The translations under genes and the position numbers were made by a program. DNA of 33,756 nucleotides from Methanobacteriota archaeon (GTDB taxonomy: Archaea; Thermoplasmatota; Thermoplasmata; RBG-16-68-12). The stretch is taken from the NCBI GenBank assembly GCA_005878485.1, contig VBMG01000121.1, positions 1-33,756 on the forward strand. Reading direction: 5' to 3'. This document shows positions 1-7,548 of this stretch, piece after piece; position 1 is the first letter of the stretch, and each line of letters starts with the position of its first letter. Below the pieces are notes generated by a model, which was not told the origin of the DNA, made no database searches, and saw nothing but the letters and a program-made list of their open reading frames with translations.

Positions 1-303
1 GTGGCCGACGTCGCGTCGAAGCAATCGATCAGCGAGCTCGTGAAGGGCGTGATCAGCGGCGACCTCGCGAAGACGATCGCCCAAGCATGCAAGCCGATTC
101 ATCCGGTTTCGCGCGTCGAGGTCCGCAAGTCCGAGGTCTGGGCGATGGGCGAGATTGCCCCGGTGCCCGAGGCGGCCGCTGCAACCGCCGAGATCGCGCC
201 GCCCCCGCCGCCTCCCGTTGAACCGGTTCCTTCGCCACCCCCGGCCCCTGAGCCCGCCCCGGAGGAGCTCACCCCGGAGGAACTGCCTCCCGACGATTTG
301 TGA
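1..303 (+). CDS. rps3ae: Ribosomal protein eS1 (S3Ae), C-terminal part, truncated by window edge
   Basis: Component of the archaeal small ribosomal subunit. The visible residues ISELVKGVISGDLAKTIAQA, followed by a PIHPVSRVEVRKSEVW stretch, match the conserved end of archaeal/eukaryotic eS1 (lysine-rich helix, then a 'P.xRVExRKSEV' strand). Frame 1 is open from base 1, so the GTG at position 1 is probably an internal codon and the N-terminal half lies outside the window. After about residue 52 comes a tail of roughly 48 residues made almost only of Pro, Ala and Glu, ending in an acidic stretch; from memory, typical archaeal eS1 proteins stop soon after the KSEV motif. The gene converges on vapC, with 23 nt between the stop codons. 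The family assignment rests on motif recognition; the tail is read directly. Confidence 0.85.
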   Translation: MADVASKQSISELVKGVISGDLAKTIAQACKPIHPVSRVEVRKSEVWAMGEIAPVPEAAAATAEIAPPPPPPVEPVPSPPPAPEPAPEELTPEELPPDDL

Positions 304-326
304 TGTGGGTGCGGATAGGCCGCGGG

Positions 327-758
327 CTAGTCTGCCTCAGGCCGATAGTCGCGGATGTGGACGATCGATCCTCGCCCGCGGTCGAGCGCCACGAGTTCTT
401 CGTCAGCGCTATACAAGGGACATTGCTCGAGTTCTGCCAGGGCGATATAGGAAGCATCATAGATTGTGAGATCGTCGCGCGTGGACACGTTCACCGCGCG
501 ATCCAGGAATTCCCCAAACAGGGGAACGGTAAGGATCCCCGCGCGGTCGAGTCCCCGGGCAGCCAGGGGCAGGCTGCGGCGGGGGAACCGAGGGTGGAAG
601 CGGAGAGCGTTCAGCACTTCGAAAGGAAGGATGCTGGGAGCCCGCAGCCGAACGATTCCCTCTAGGAAGTCATCCCGAAGTCGGCGGGCCGGCTCGGAGT
701 CGGCCTCCTCGAGGAACCATTTCGCAACTACACTGGCGTCAGCGATGGCCAGGGCCAT
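327..758 (-). CDS. vapC: VapC-family PIN-domain ribonuclease toxin
   Basis: Predicted toxin of a type II toxin-antitoxin pair: a metal-dependent endoribonuclease that cuts RNA when not bound by its antitoxin. The 143-residue length is typical. The acidic PIN residues are visible: D7 in the N-terminal 'IADAS' strand, E47 in 'PFEVLNAL', D101 in 'TIYDASY' and D119 in 'YSADEEL'. It starts at ATG 758, inside the last codons of vapB (20-nt overlap), so the two are translationally coupled with the antitoxin first, the usual VapBC order. The RNA target cannot be read from the sequence. Confidence 0.9.
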   Translation of the reverse strand: MALAIADASVVAKWFLEEADSEPARRLRDDFLEGIVRLRAPSILPFEVLNALRFHPRFPRRSLPLAARGLDRAGILTVPLFGEFLDRAVNVSTRDDLTIYDASYIALAELEQCPLYSADEELVALDRGRGSIVHIRDYRPEAD

Positions 759-984
759 ATCGGGTGTCTCTCATCCGGCGGATGAAAGCCGTACTGTCCC
801 ATCCAGGCGGCGACTTGGTCGACAGCTTCTCCATGATTCGAACCGCTTCGATTCGGTTTTTTCGGGATTCTCGCTCCAATACTTCGCGGATGTGTTCTCG
901 GAGGATTTTGCTCCAGTTAATCCCTTCAATGCGGTCCATCTTTGCCTTCGTCTCGTCGTCCACGCGCACGGTAACTAGGGGCAC
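739..984 (-). CDS. vapB: VapB-like antitoxin
   Basis: 81-residue protein directly before and overlapping vapC. The N-terminus (PLVTVRVDDETKAKMD) looks like a ribbon-helix-helix DNA-binding strand and helix. The C-terminal part, rich in Arg, Pro and Gly, would be the toxin-binding tail. The start is taken as GTG 984 because a TATATAT box lies 26 nt upstream, which fits a leaderless transcript. An ATATAC-AGG-ATATAC direct repeat covers the promoter and could be the autoregulatory site. Function is inferred mainly from position and size plus the RHH-like start. Confidence 0.8.
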   Translation of the reverse strand: MPLVTVRVDDETKAKMDRIEGINWSKILREHIREVLERESRKNRIEAVRIMEKLSTKSPPGWDSTAFIRRMRDTRYGPGHR

Positions 985-994
985 AGATACTAGA

Positions 995-1013
995 CCGTAT
1001 ATCCTGTATATAT
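995..1013 (-). promoter_or_regulatory. vapBC promoter: TATA box with direct repeat
   Basis: On the minus strand the sequence reads ATATATACAGGATATACGG. The TATATAT element (1007-1013) is centred 26 nt upstream of the vapB GTG, the distance expected for a leaderless archaeal transcript. The hexamer ATATAC occurs twice, separated by AGG, overlapping the box; this would suit autorepression by a VapB-VapC complex (inference). Confidence 0.55.
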
Positions 1014-1155
1014 GGATTCCTCGGCGGCGCGACGCAAGAATGGACCCAGGGCATCGCCCCTATCTCGACTGTCTGTGCTTGCGCCGCGAGTACCACACGA
1101 GAGCCCCGATTTGTTCTCCGACGCGGCGCAGGAGATTTTCGACGAGCGCCGCTGA
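1012..1155 (+). CDS. Possible 47-residue small ORF
   Basis: ATG at 1012 opens a 47-codon frame ending at TGA 1153-1155. The N-terminal half is basic (MDSSAARRKNGPR), and the C-terminus is acidic and helix-like (SPDLFSDAAQEIFDERR). It lies between vapB and the end of the calcium-repeat gene. No Shine-Dalgarno sequence or properly spaced TATA box precedes it, and I recognise no family. It may be a chance frame in GC-rich DNA. Confidence 0.2.
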   Translation: MDSSAARRKNGPRASPLSRLSVLAPRVPHESPDLFSDAAQEIFDERR

Positions 1156-1169
1156 CCGCACTACAAGCC

Positions 1170-1187
1170 GAGAAGAAAAGAGAAGAC
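1170..1187 (-). terminator. T-rich putative terminator after the calcium-repeat gene
   Basis: The minus strand carries a pyrimidine tract (TCTTCTCTTTTCTTCT) 43-60 nt past the stop codon of the 1230-3371 gene. Archaeal RNA polymerase terminates at U-rich tracts without needing a hairpin, so this is a reasonable but unproved terminator. Confidence 0.4.
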
Positions 1188-1229
1188 GGAGAGCGGCGTG
1201 GTGCGGGCGCCGCTCCTCCGGTTGGGGGT

Positions 1230-3371
1230 TTAGCGAGAAGGCGTCGGTTCGACGTGCTTCACGACAAGGAGATACACGTTGTCGTACGTGCCGTCCTGGT
1301 CCACGTCCTCGGCGTGGTACTCGACGATGACCCACTCATGGGTGTCTGGGACGCCGTCCTGGTTCGGATCCGTCATGCGCTCTGCGCGGAACGAGAGGTC
1401 GACCTTCTCGAAGACGCCGTTCGAGTCCGCATCGGTCCACGTCGCGTCGAGGCGCAGGTACGCGGTCTCCTCCGGCACGCCGTTCTGGTCCTCGTCGAGG
1501 ACCTCGGAGCCGCGGGCGGTGACCGTCACGAGCTCCGGGTGGCCATCGTCGTTCGCGTCCGTCGCCTGCGCGTACAGGACGAAGGCAGCCGTGTACTCCG
1601 GCACGCCATCGTGGTTCGCGTCCCGCACCGCGCTGGCGCGGATCGTGATGTTCGTCGACTCAAACGCGCCGTTCGAGTTCGCATCGACCGCGAGGACATC
1701 GATCGTCACGCCGCGGGTCTCGTCGATCAAGCCGTCGGAGTTGAAGTCCTTCTGCTCCGTCGCAACGAGGTGCAGCTCGACGCGGTCCGGGTGATCATCC
1801 TCGATCGTGTTCAGGACGACGCCATCGACGGTCGCATAGGAGTGGTCCTCCGGGAAGCCGTCGTCGTTGCGGTCGACCGCGGCCTCAGCACGAATCGTGA
1901 GGATGGCCTTCTCGAAGATCCCGTTCGAATTCGCGTCAGTCGCCTCGAGCGATCCATCGATACTCGCCCGGTACTCCGCGTTGCCGTCCTGGTTCATATC
2001 CCGAACGACCGCGCCGGTCAGGTTGATCGGCGCGAGCTCCGGGTGTCCATCGTCGTTCGCGTCCGTGGCGAGCGCCGTGATTTCGAGGGCCTTGCGGACC
2101 TCCGAGATGCCGTCTGAGTTCAGGTCCGCGCGGGCGTACAGATAGATCCGGCCGTCGATTTGCTCCGGGAATCCGTTCGAGTTCGCGTCCGCGTAGTTGT
2201 AGGAGAGCGCCAAGCCGCGAGCGAGCTCGTCGTGGCCGTCGAGGTTCCAGTCGACCGCTTCATATGCGGTCACGTTGACCGTCGCGCTCTCGTTGTGCCG
2301 GTCATGGTTCGCGTCGCGGATGCTCGCCGTGAGGTCGAGGGCGGCGCGGTACTCCGCGCTTCTGTCGTCTCCGACGTCATACGTCTGGTACACGTGCACC
2401 TCCAGGTCGGCCGAGTTCGGCACGCCGGAACTCGTGTCATCGACCATGCAGATCTCCGCACGAACCGTCCGCACGAATTCCGCATTGCCCGACTCGTTGC
2501 GGTCGAAGCGCTGTTCGCCCGCGAACGTCGCCATGAGGGATTCCGGCTTCTGGTCCTCGTCCGCGTCTTTCAGGCTCAGGGTCCAGACGCCTTCCGCGGT
2601 GTACTCGTGTACGCCGTTCTCGTTCGGATCGACAAAGGCCTCGACGCCTTGCCGGCCTTCGAGGGCATTGAACTTCCCGTTCGAGTCGTTGTCCCACACC
2701 TGGAAGTCCCGGGCGATCGTCACGCCGGCCTCGGCCTTGCCGTTCCGGTCCTGATCGACCGTGCAGGTGCCGAGCTGGCGCACGTGGACGTACTCGGGAT
2801 GGCCATCGTGGTTCGCGTCCGTCGCGGTGACCTCTTGTCTCCAGGTGCATCCGCTCTCATTCGAGTCGGGACCAACAAAGTGCATGATGTCAGGGGCGCC
2901 TCGGACTTGGTCTGCGTCACGAGGCAGCACGCCCAAGCCGAAGGAATCCAGCGATGCGTTCGCGAGATCGTCGCGGGTCCCGTTCAGTTCCCGCAGCGCG
3001 GGCACATCCGTGCCGACGGGGTCCGGGTTCCGCTCGGATTCGCTCGCCGGGGCCACCGACGAATTCGCGGGGGCGTCCGACGGTCCCGTCGACGCGACCT
3101 CGGCGGCGGGGGGAGCCGGGGTGGGCCCGGGTGCGGAGGAAGCGGACAGGACCGCGCGGCCCTGACTCGCATCGTCCGCGCTCAGCGCGGCGAGGGTTGC
3201 GCCGCTATTCGAGGGCGCGTAGCCCAGGAGGCGCAGGTACGTTCCGTCGCGCGCAAGCCCGCCGCCCAGATTCGAGAGGACGACGGTACTCACCGCGACC
3301 ATTCCGAGTGCGATCGCCACCACGACGAAGAGGGCGCGTGGCGGGCGTTTCGAGACGCAGTACGCTTGCAT
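1230..3371 (-). CDS. Secreted or surface-anchored protein with about 24 calcium-loop repeats
   Basis: 713 residues. Residues 13-33 form one hydrophobic helix preceded by basic residues (KRPPR), a signal anchor or signal peptide. Residues 70-130 are a Pro/Ala/Ser/Thr-rich stalk. From about residue 184 to 705 the chain repeats a unit of 21-22 residues: an Asp/Asn-rich loop of the form D-x-N-x-D/N-G-x-x-E (DANHDGHPEY, DANSNGFPEQ, DMNQDGNAEY) followed by about 10 residues alternating polar and hydrophobic, as in a beta strand. The loops resemble EF-hand, dockerin and thrombospondin type-3 calcium sites, so calcium binding is likely; the overall fold is not recognised. At least nine N-x-S/T sequons suggest N-glycosylation. 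The start ATG 3371 has an AAAGGTGG Shine-Dalgarno sequence and a TTAATAAG box 44 nt upstream. It is divergent from the histidine kinase. Its role (surface layer, adhesion or binding of a substrate) is unknown. Confidence 0.85.
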   Translation of the reverse strand: MQAYCVSKRPPRALFVVVAIALGMVAVSTVVLSNLGGGLARDGTYLRLLGYAPSNSGATLAALSADDASQGRAVLSASSAPGPTPAPPAAEVASTGPSDAPANSSVAPASESERNPDPVGTDVPALRELNGTRDDLANASLDSFGLGVLPRDADQVRGAPDIMHFVGPDSNESGCTWRQEVTATDANHDGHPEYVHVRQLGTCTVDQDRNGKAEAGVTIARDFQVWDNDSNGKFNALEGRQGVEAFVDPNENGVHEYTAEGVWTLSLKDADEDQKPESLMATFAGEQRFDRNESGNAEFVRTVRAEICMVDDTSSGVPNSADLEVHVYQTYDVGDDRSAEYRAALDLTASIRDANHDRHNESATVNVTAYEAVDWNLDGHDELARGLALSYNYADANSNGFPEQIDGRIYLYARADLNSDGISEVRKALEITALATDANDDGHPELAPINLTGAVVRDMNQDGNAEYRASIDGSLEATDANSNGIFEKAILTIRAEAAVDRNDDGFPEDHSYATVDGVVLNTIEDDHPDRVELHLVATEQKDFNSDGLIDETRGVTIDVLAVDANSNGAFESTNITIRASAVRDANHDGVPEYTAAFVLYAQATDANDDGHPELVTVTARGSEVLDEDQNGVPEETAYLRLDATWTDADSNGVFEKVDLSFRAERMTDPNQDGVPDTHEWVIVEYHAEDVDQDGTYDNVYLLVVKHVEPTPSR
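1257..2822 (-). repeat. Tandem 21-22-codon repeats encoding D-x-N-x-D-G loops
   Basis: About 24 units in tandem within the 1230-3371 gene, period near 65 nt. The best-conserved DNA segment encodes DANxDG. Units are diverged at the DNA level, with only short stretches shared, so the array is old and not a recent slippage product. A few units have degenerate loops (DVGDDRSAEY, IEDDHPDRVE) that may not bind metal. Confidence 0.85.
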
Positions 3372-3410
3372 CGGGATCCACCTTTGCAGTGCGTACCCGG
3401 GTCCGAGGGC

Positions 3411-3449
3411 TTATTAAGACCCGGAAGAGTCTTCCCGATGGTTTTAAGA
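3411..3449. promoter_or_regulatory. Divergent promoter region with GGAAGA-G-TCTTCC palindrome
   Basis: Three elements lie side by side: TTAATAAG on the minus strand (about 3411-3419), centred 44 nt before the calcium-repeat gene; a perfect 13-bp inverted repeat GGAAGAGTCTTCC at 3423-3435; and a GGTTTTAAGAG box on the plus strand (about 3439-3449) facing the histidine kinase. The palindrome sits between the two boxes, where a regulator could affect both genes (inference). Confidence 0.45.
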
Positions 3450-3653
3450 GTGCGAGCCTGCCGGCCCGGCTCGGATCAGTTGCAAGGGTGATTCTCAGCT
3501 GATACGCAACCACGAGGGGTGCGAGGTTGGCGGCGCGAATTGGAACCGCCGAGAGAAGGCTTAAAGTCGGCGAGGCCCCTCGGAGACCGGACCGAGGAAG
3601 GCCCTCCGAACGGAGCGTCTCGGTCCGTCTCCAAGCCGAATGAGAGGCTGTCT

Positions 3654-5432
3654 GTGAGCACGCCCGCAGCGAGCACGGATCGGACCCGTCCATTGACGCC
3701 AGCACAGAGAGGGAGTGCCGGGCCGCCGCGCCGACGCCGTACTCGAAGGGTCGCCGCGACAGCCGTCGCCCTATGGGTCATCGTCAGCGGACTTTCCGTC
3801 CTCTTCGCGATCATCGCTGTTCTGATCGCGCTCCAGGCAACCCGGCTCACCCTCATCCAGTGGCTTACCGCCATCGCGTTCCTCGCCCCGATCGGGGCCG
3901 CGATCGTTGCGATCTTCTGGTACAGCCAGCGCCTCGGCGGTGCCACACGCGAACTCGAGGAGGCGGCGGGATCGAAGGCGCGTCTTGCAGCCATCGTCGA
4001 GAGTTCCCAGGAAGCGATCATCGGCATGACTGAGGACGCCCGAATCACGGACTGGAATGCCGGCGCCGAGCGCATGTACGGGTTCACCGCGGCGGAGGCG
4101 GTTGGCAAGCCGTTCTCAATCCTCGTCCCCACGGAGCGGTTCGGGGAGCTTGCCGGCAACCTTGAACGTCTCGGTCGGGGGGAATCGATTGAACGCTTCG
4201 AGACCGCCGGCGTGCGGAAGGACGGACGGATCATCGCTGCGTCCGTCGCGATCGCGCCGATCCGAGACTCCACCGGACGCATCGTCGGAGCTTCGTCAAT
4301 CGGGCACGACATCACGGAGGGGAAGCGGGCCCTGGAATCCCTCGCGGTTTCGGAGGCAAAATTCCGCGGACTCTTCGAATCCGCGGCCGACGGCATCTTC
4401 GTCGTCGGGCGACATGGATCAATCCTCGATGTCAATCCCGCCGGGGAGGCGCTGCTCGGTCGGGACCGCTCCCAGCTGATTGGAAGCCGGATCGAAGATC
4501 TGATCTCCGCGGCGACGCCGTCCTCGGGTGGCGGCTTTGTGGTGGCCCTGACGCAGGGCCGCCTTGGTGCCAACGTGTTCGAGGGGACCGCCGCGTCTCC
4601 GGACGGGCGCGAGCTCCGCGTTCAGCTGTCCGCGCAATCCGCCCACCTCATGGGCGAGGCCCCGCAGGTCGTGATCATCGCTCGGAACGTGACGGAGCAA
4701 AGCGAGATGCAGCGCAAGCTTCTCGAGAGCGAACGCGCCGCGTCGATGGGACGACTCGCGTCGTTCGTCGCCCACGAGATCAACACGCCGCTTACGAACA
4801 TCTCGCTCCTCGCGTCGAGCATCGGTCGTCGGAGCTCGGATCCCGAAGTCCAAACGCGCCTGAAGAAAATCAGCGCGCAGGGGAAGATTGCGGCCGGCAT
4901 CACCGCCGAACTCCTGAAATTCGCTCGGCCACGGTCGACGAACCTCGTCGAGACGGATTTGCGCGACGTCGTGCAAGCGGCCGCCGATCAGGCCGGCGTC
5001 TTCCGGAAACCCGGGGTAGAGTTGCGCCTCGATCTCGGGGACGACCCGCTCGTGCTCCGCATCGACCCGGTTCGGATGAACGAGGTGTTCGTGAACCTCC
5101 TGAAAAACGCGTTCGAGGCGACCAACAACGGGGAAGTGGGCGTCCGAACCGAGACGACGGACGATGCCTTCGTGCTCACGGTCTCCGATACGGGGTCCGG
5201 AATCCCGTCCGAGGTTCGGAGGCGGCTCTTCGAGCCCTTTGTATCGACGAAAGGCAAGGGGGAAGGGACCGGCTTAGGCCTCGCGCTGAGCAAGAGTTTC
5301 GTCATCGGCCATGGTGGCGACATTTCCGTTTCCACCGAGGTCGGGAGGGGATCGAGCTTCACCGTCCGGCTCCCCCGAGGCGCGCCGACGTCTCCGTCGG
5401 ATCTTTCGTCGACTCGGGCGGGAACGCATTAA
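3654..5432 (+). CDS. Membrane-bound PAS-PAS sensor histidine kinase
   Basis: Predicted signal sensor that autophosphorylates on histidine. With the GTG start at 3654 (GAGAGG just upstream; TTAAAG box near 3558-3566) it has 592 residues. An upstream in-frame ATG at 3519 would add 45 residues without hydrophobic or conserved character and is less likely. Order: Arg-rich start; two TM helices at about 33-59 and 67-89 with almost no external loop; PAS 1 at about 108-228; PAS 2 at about 236-350; HisKA with phospho-acceptor H374 in 'FVAHEINTPLTN'; HATPase with N-box near 476, G1 'DTGSGIP' near 512 and G2 'GEGTGLGLALS' near 540. The tiny external loop suggests that sensing is through the cytoplasmic PAS domains. 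No response regulator is next to it, so it is an orphan kinase; the gene after it encodes a winged-helix protein. The architecture is bacterial in style, as in many archaeal kinases. Confidence 0.9.
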   Translation: MSTPAASTDRTRPLTPAQRGSAGPPRRRRTRRVAATAVALWVIVSGLSVLFAIIAVLIALQATRLTLIQWLTAIAFLAPIGAAIVAIFWYSQRLGGATRELEEAAGSKARLAAIVESSQEAIIGMTEDARITDWNAGAERMYGFTAAEAVGKPFSILVPTERFGELAGNLERLGRGESIERFETAGVRKDGRIIAASVAIAPIRDSTGRIVGASSIGHDITEGKRALESLAVSEAKFRGLFESAADGIFVVGRHGSILDVNPAGEALLGRDRSQLIGSRIEDLISAATPSSGGGFVVALTQGRLGANVFEGTAASPDGRELRVQLSAQSAHLMGEAPQVVIIARNVTEQSEMQRKLLESERAASMGRLASFVAHEINTPLTNISLLASSIGRRSSDPEVQTRLKKISAQGKIAAGITAELLKFARPRSTNLVETDLRDVVQAAADQAGVFRKPGVELRLDLGDDPLVLRIDPVRMNEVFVNLLKNAFEATNNGEVGVRTETTDDAFVLTVSDTGSGIPSEVRRRLFEPFVSTKGKGEGTGLGLALSKSFVIGHGGDISVSTEVGRGSSFTVRLPRGAPTSPSDLSSTRAGTH

Positions 5433-5437
5433 ATATC
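5429..5437 (+). promoter_or_regulatory. TATA box of the winged-helix gene
   Basis: ATTAAATAT overlapping the kinase stop codon, centred about 31 nt before ATG 5464, so the next gene has its own nearly leaderless promoter. A GGAGG stretch lies just after the box but is too far from the ATG for a normal Shine-Dalgarno role. Confidence 0.55.
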
Positions 5438-5463
5438 GGAGGTCCGCATCGGCGCGCGACCCC

Positions 5464-5847
5464 ATGCCGTCGCGGCCGTACAAGGACCTCGTGATCTACG
5501 GTTGCTTCGTGCTAAACCGTTTGGTCGCGGGCATGGGGATCGAACTATACCAAGACGGCCTCGAATCGAAACTAGATCGCCTCCTGCCGGGCCAGCCCGG
5601 CATGTCGAAGGAAGAAGTGAAACGGGAGATCAAGTCGAACCATTTCATGACGGACCGCGTCATCGAGGCGTTGGAGAAGGACGGCCACGTGACCGTCGAG
5701 GTGGTCGAGGGCCATTACCGGATCCGCATTACGCGCGAAGGATTGCTCCACATCCGGCGCTACAACGAATTCTATCGGAAAATCTACCAGGAGCAGATCC
5801 GCGACCACTACCGATTCACGAAAGCCCCGTTCTGGCTTCGCGAATGA
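5464..5847 (+). CDS. Winged-helix DNA-binding protein, unknown regulon
   Basis: 127 residues, no membrane segment. Residues about 46-100 read as a winged helix: helices over 'SKEEVKREIKSNHFMTDRV' and 'IEALEKDGHVTVEV', then a beta wing 'GHYRIRITREGLLHIRRY'. The C-terminal helix rich in Tyr, Arg and Lys could dimerise. The start ATG is fixed by the upstream TTAAATAT box. It follows the histidine kinase by 31 nt on the same strand but has its own promoter; no receiver domain is present, so it is not a classical response regulator. I cannot assign a known family such as PadR or MarR with confidence. Confidence 0.65.
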   Translation: MPSRPYKDLVIYGCFVLNRLVAGMGIELYQDGLESKLDRLLPGQPGMSKEEVKREIKSNHFMTDRVIEALEKDGHVTVEVVEGHYRIRITREGLLHIRRYNEFYRKIYQEQIRDHYRFTKAPFWLRE

Positions 5848-5904
5848 CGGGAGCGACGAGGTAGCTTGCGCACTCCCATCCTCGCGCCGCATTTTCGGCC
5901 AGTC

Positions 5905-6501
5905 CTACGCTGGTGGACCCACATAGGCCGCGGTGACTTCGATGTTGCCTCCGGTGACCCGGCTTTTCGTCGCGCGAAACGAGTACGCATGGAGGAGGCC
6001 GACCAGGAAGCGCTCGCCGCAGGCGGCCAACGCGGGCGCGAGGTCCGTGTCGACCCGCATCAGGATCTCTTGGTGGAGCTCGTCGGGGCCACGCTGCCGC
6101 TCGATCTCGAAGCGTCGCTCCTCGATCAACGGCTGGACCGCGGGCATCCCGGCCTGGAGGTCCTCGAGGGTCGGATAGTACGCCCGGAGGTGGTCCCCCA
6201 GCTCCTTTCCGGCCTCGACCCATTCCTGGAGGAGCCACTCCCGGTCTCTCGGAAAGAGGCGCTCGACCATCTTCCGGATCAGGCGACGGGGCAGGAACGG
6301 CGTCCCGCTGATGTCCTTCCCCATCCGCGATACCTTCCAGGCGGGGAACATTTCGTTCGCGTTTCCGCCCTCGCCGTAGACGCGGAGCGCGGCCTCCAAG
6401 ATTTCGTTGGTCAGGGAGTAAAGGGTCTTGCCTTTCTTCGAGGCTTGAGCAGCTAGCCGCTGAGCGGTCTCGGACTCCACGGGGACATCTTGCTTCGTCA
6501 T
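5905..6501 (-). CDS. Conserved hypothetical protein with ribbon-helix-helix-like N-terminus
   Basis: 198 residues, soluble. Residues 1-45 (VPVESETAQRLAAQASKKGK, then YSLTNEILEAAL) look like a ribbon-helix-helix or MetJ/Arc-type unit: a beta strand, then two helices with 'T..SLTNEILEAAL'. The rest is mixed alpha/beta, with an Arg-rich central helix (PRRLIRKMVERLFPRDREWL) and a C-terminal strand (GNIEVTAAYVGPPA). I do not recognise the C-terminal domain. It may be a regulator with a sensory C-terminal half (inference). It converges with the winged-helix gene; the next gene upstream on the strand, at 6610, is 108 nt away. Confidence 0.6.
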   Translation of the reverse strand: MTKQDVPVESETAQRLAAQASKKGKTLYSLTNEILEAALRVYGEGGNANEMFPAWKVSRMGKDISGTPFLPRRLIRKMVERLFPRDREWLLQEWVEAGKELGDHLRAYYPTLEDLQAGMPAVQPLIEERRFEIERQRGPDELHQEILMRVDTDLAPALAACGERFLVGLLHAYSFRATKSRVTGGNIEVTAAYVGPPA

Positions 6502-6609
6502 GGGGCGGGCGCTTGGCCGGATATGTGGGCATCAGGCTATCAGGAGTGAGAGTACACTTGGGCAATCGGCATTCGTTTGGAACACAGCGGCACGACTTCC
6601 CCGGACCCT

Positions 6610-7548
6610 TCAGCTTGGAGAAGGCCGCCCAGTCAGGCCGATCGTGGGCTCGACGACGATCGGGATGAAGTCGTACGTGCCGTCGTCCCGCTCGATCCCG
6701 AGTTCGAGCGAGCATGCGAACGTCGCGCCGCGGATTCGCACCCGAGCCGACTCCTTCGTCAGGAAGTCGTAAACGTCCGGCGTGACGCTCTCGTTTCCCT
6801 TGGACCTCCACAAGACGAGGATCCGGGCGGGCGGGATGCGGGTCGCGCTCGAGACGTCTTCGACCGCGGCTTTCAACGACTGCAGGTCTCCGAGGGTGGG
6901 TGCGCGGTCGAACGCTTTCACGAACACCCCGAAGCCCGCGGCTCCGACATTGAGGAAGCGCCAGAGGGTCGAAGGCCGCTGACGCACGTACGCGTCGAAC
7001 GAGTACGTGAGCCCGCTCTTCCCCGTGAGCAGTGCGGGCGTCGCGACCGCGCCGGGGATCGACATGACGCCGCGGACGTCGTTGCTCGTGTTCCCCAGAT
7101 ACGTGAGGATTCGCTGGACGGCGTCTTTCCCTTCCGGCACGTAGACGATGGGGTCGGCCTGTCGCACCCGCTGGATCACCCGGTGCCGCAAGGCGAAGTA
7201 GTCGAAGAACGACCGCAAGTCCCGCATGAGCTCGAGGATGGAGAAGCCGAGGATGAACAGGGCCACGAGGACCGCCCCCAGGAAGAGGAACGGGCCCATC
7301 GAGAGCGCTTGGAAGCCGCCGAACACGATGGCGAGGGCAAGCAGGATGAGCCGCGCGGTCGACGTCTTCGCGAGTCGCACTCCGAGAAGGAAGATCAATA
7401 TCGGGAGGAACAGGAGGAGGGTGAGGCCGGCTCCTCCGCCGGGGAACGACACGATCAGGATGAGGAAGAAGTCGAGGACGAGCCAGAGCGACACGAACCA
7501 GCGGACGTACCGGAGCGTCTTGCGGATCTTCGGCGTCTCCCGGTCCAC
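6610..7548 (-). CDS. Four-TM membrane protein with large cytosolic domain, unknown function
   Basis: 312 residues. Four hydrophobic helices fill about residues 15-115 (FVSLWLVLDFFLILIVSFP, LTLLLFLPILIFLLGV, LILLALAIVFGGFQAL, FLFLGAVLVALFILGF), followed by a soluble domain of about 190 residues with no motif I know. The GTG start at 7548 has GGAG close upstream. The TTTATTAT box at 7621-7629, which serves the tRNA on the other strand, could also be read as ATAATAAAG for this gene, giving a leader of about 50 nt. A longer overlapping frame at 5816-7591 is a shadow: its product is almost only Arg, Pro, Asp and Gly. Confidence 0.7.
   Translation of the reverse strand: MDRETPKIRKTLRYVRWFVSLWLVLDFFLILIVSFPGGGAGLTLLLFLPILIFLLGVRLAKTSTARLILLALAIVFGGFQALSMGPFLFLGAVLVALFILGFSILELMRDLRSFFDYFALRHRVIQRVRQADPIVYVPEGKDAVQRILTYLGNTSNDVRGVMSIPGAVATPALLTGKSGLTYSFDAYVRQRPSTLWRFLNVGAAGFGVFVKAFDRAPTLGDLQSLKAAVEDVSSATRIPPARILVLWRSKGNESVTPDVYDFLTKESARVRIRGATFACSLELGIERDDGTYDFIPIVVEPTIGLTGRPSPS

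Noticed and set aside
1257-2822. CRISPR array
   Set aside because: The repetition is in the protein-coding frame with a diverged 65-nt period and no constant repeat plus unique spacer pattern.
2160-3491. Open frame of 443 codons opposite the calcium-repeat gene
   Set aside because: The repeated Val/Arg/Asp pattern is the reverse reading of the DANxDG repeats.
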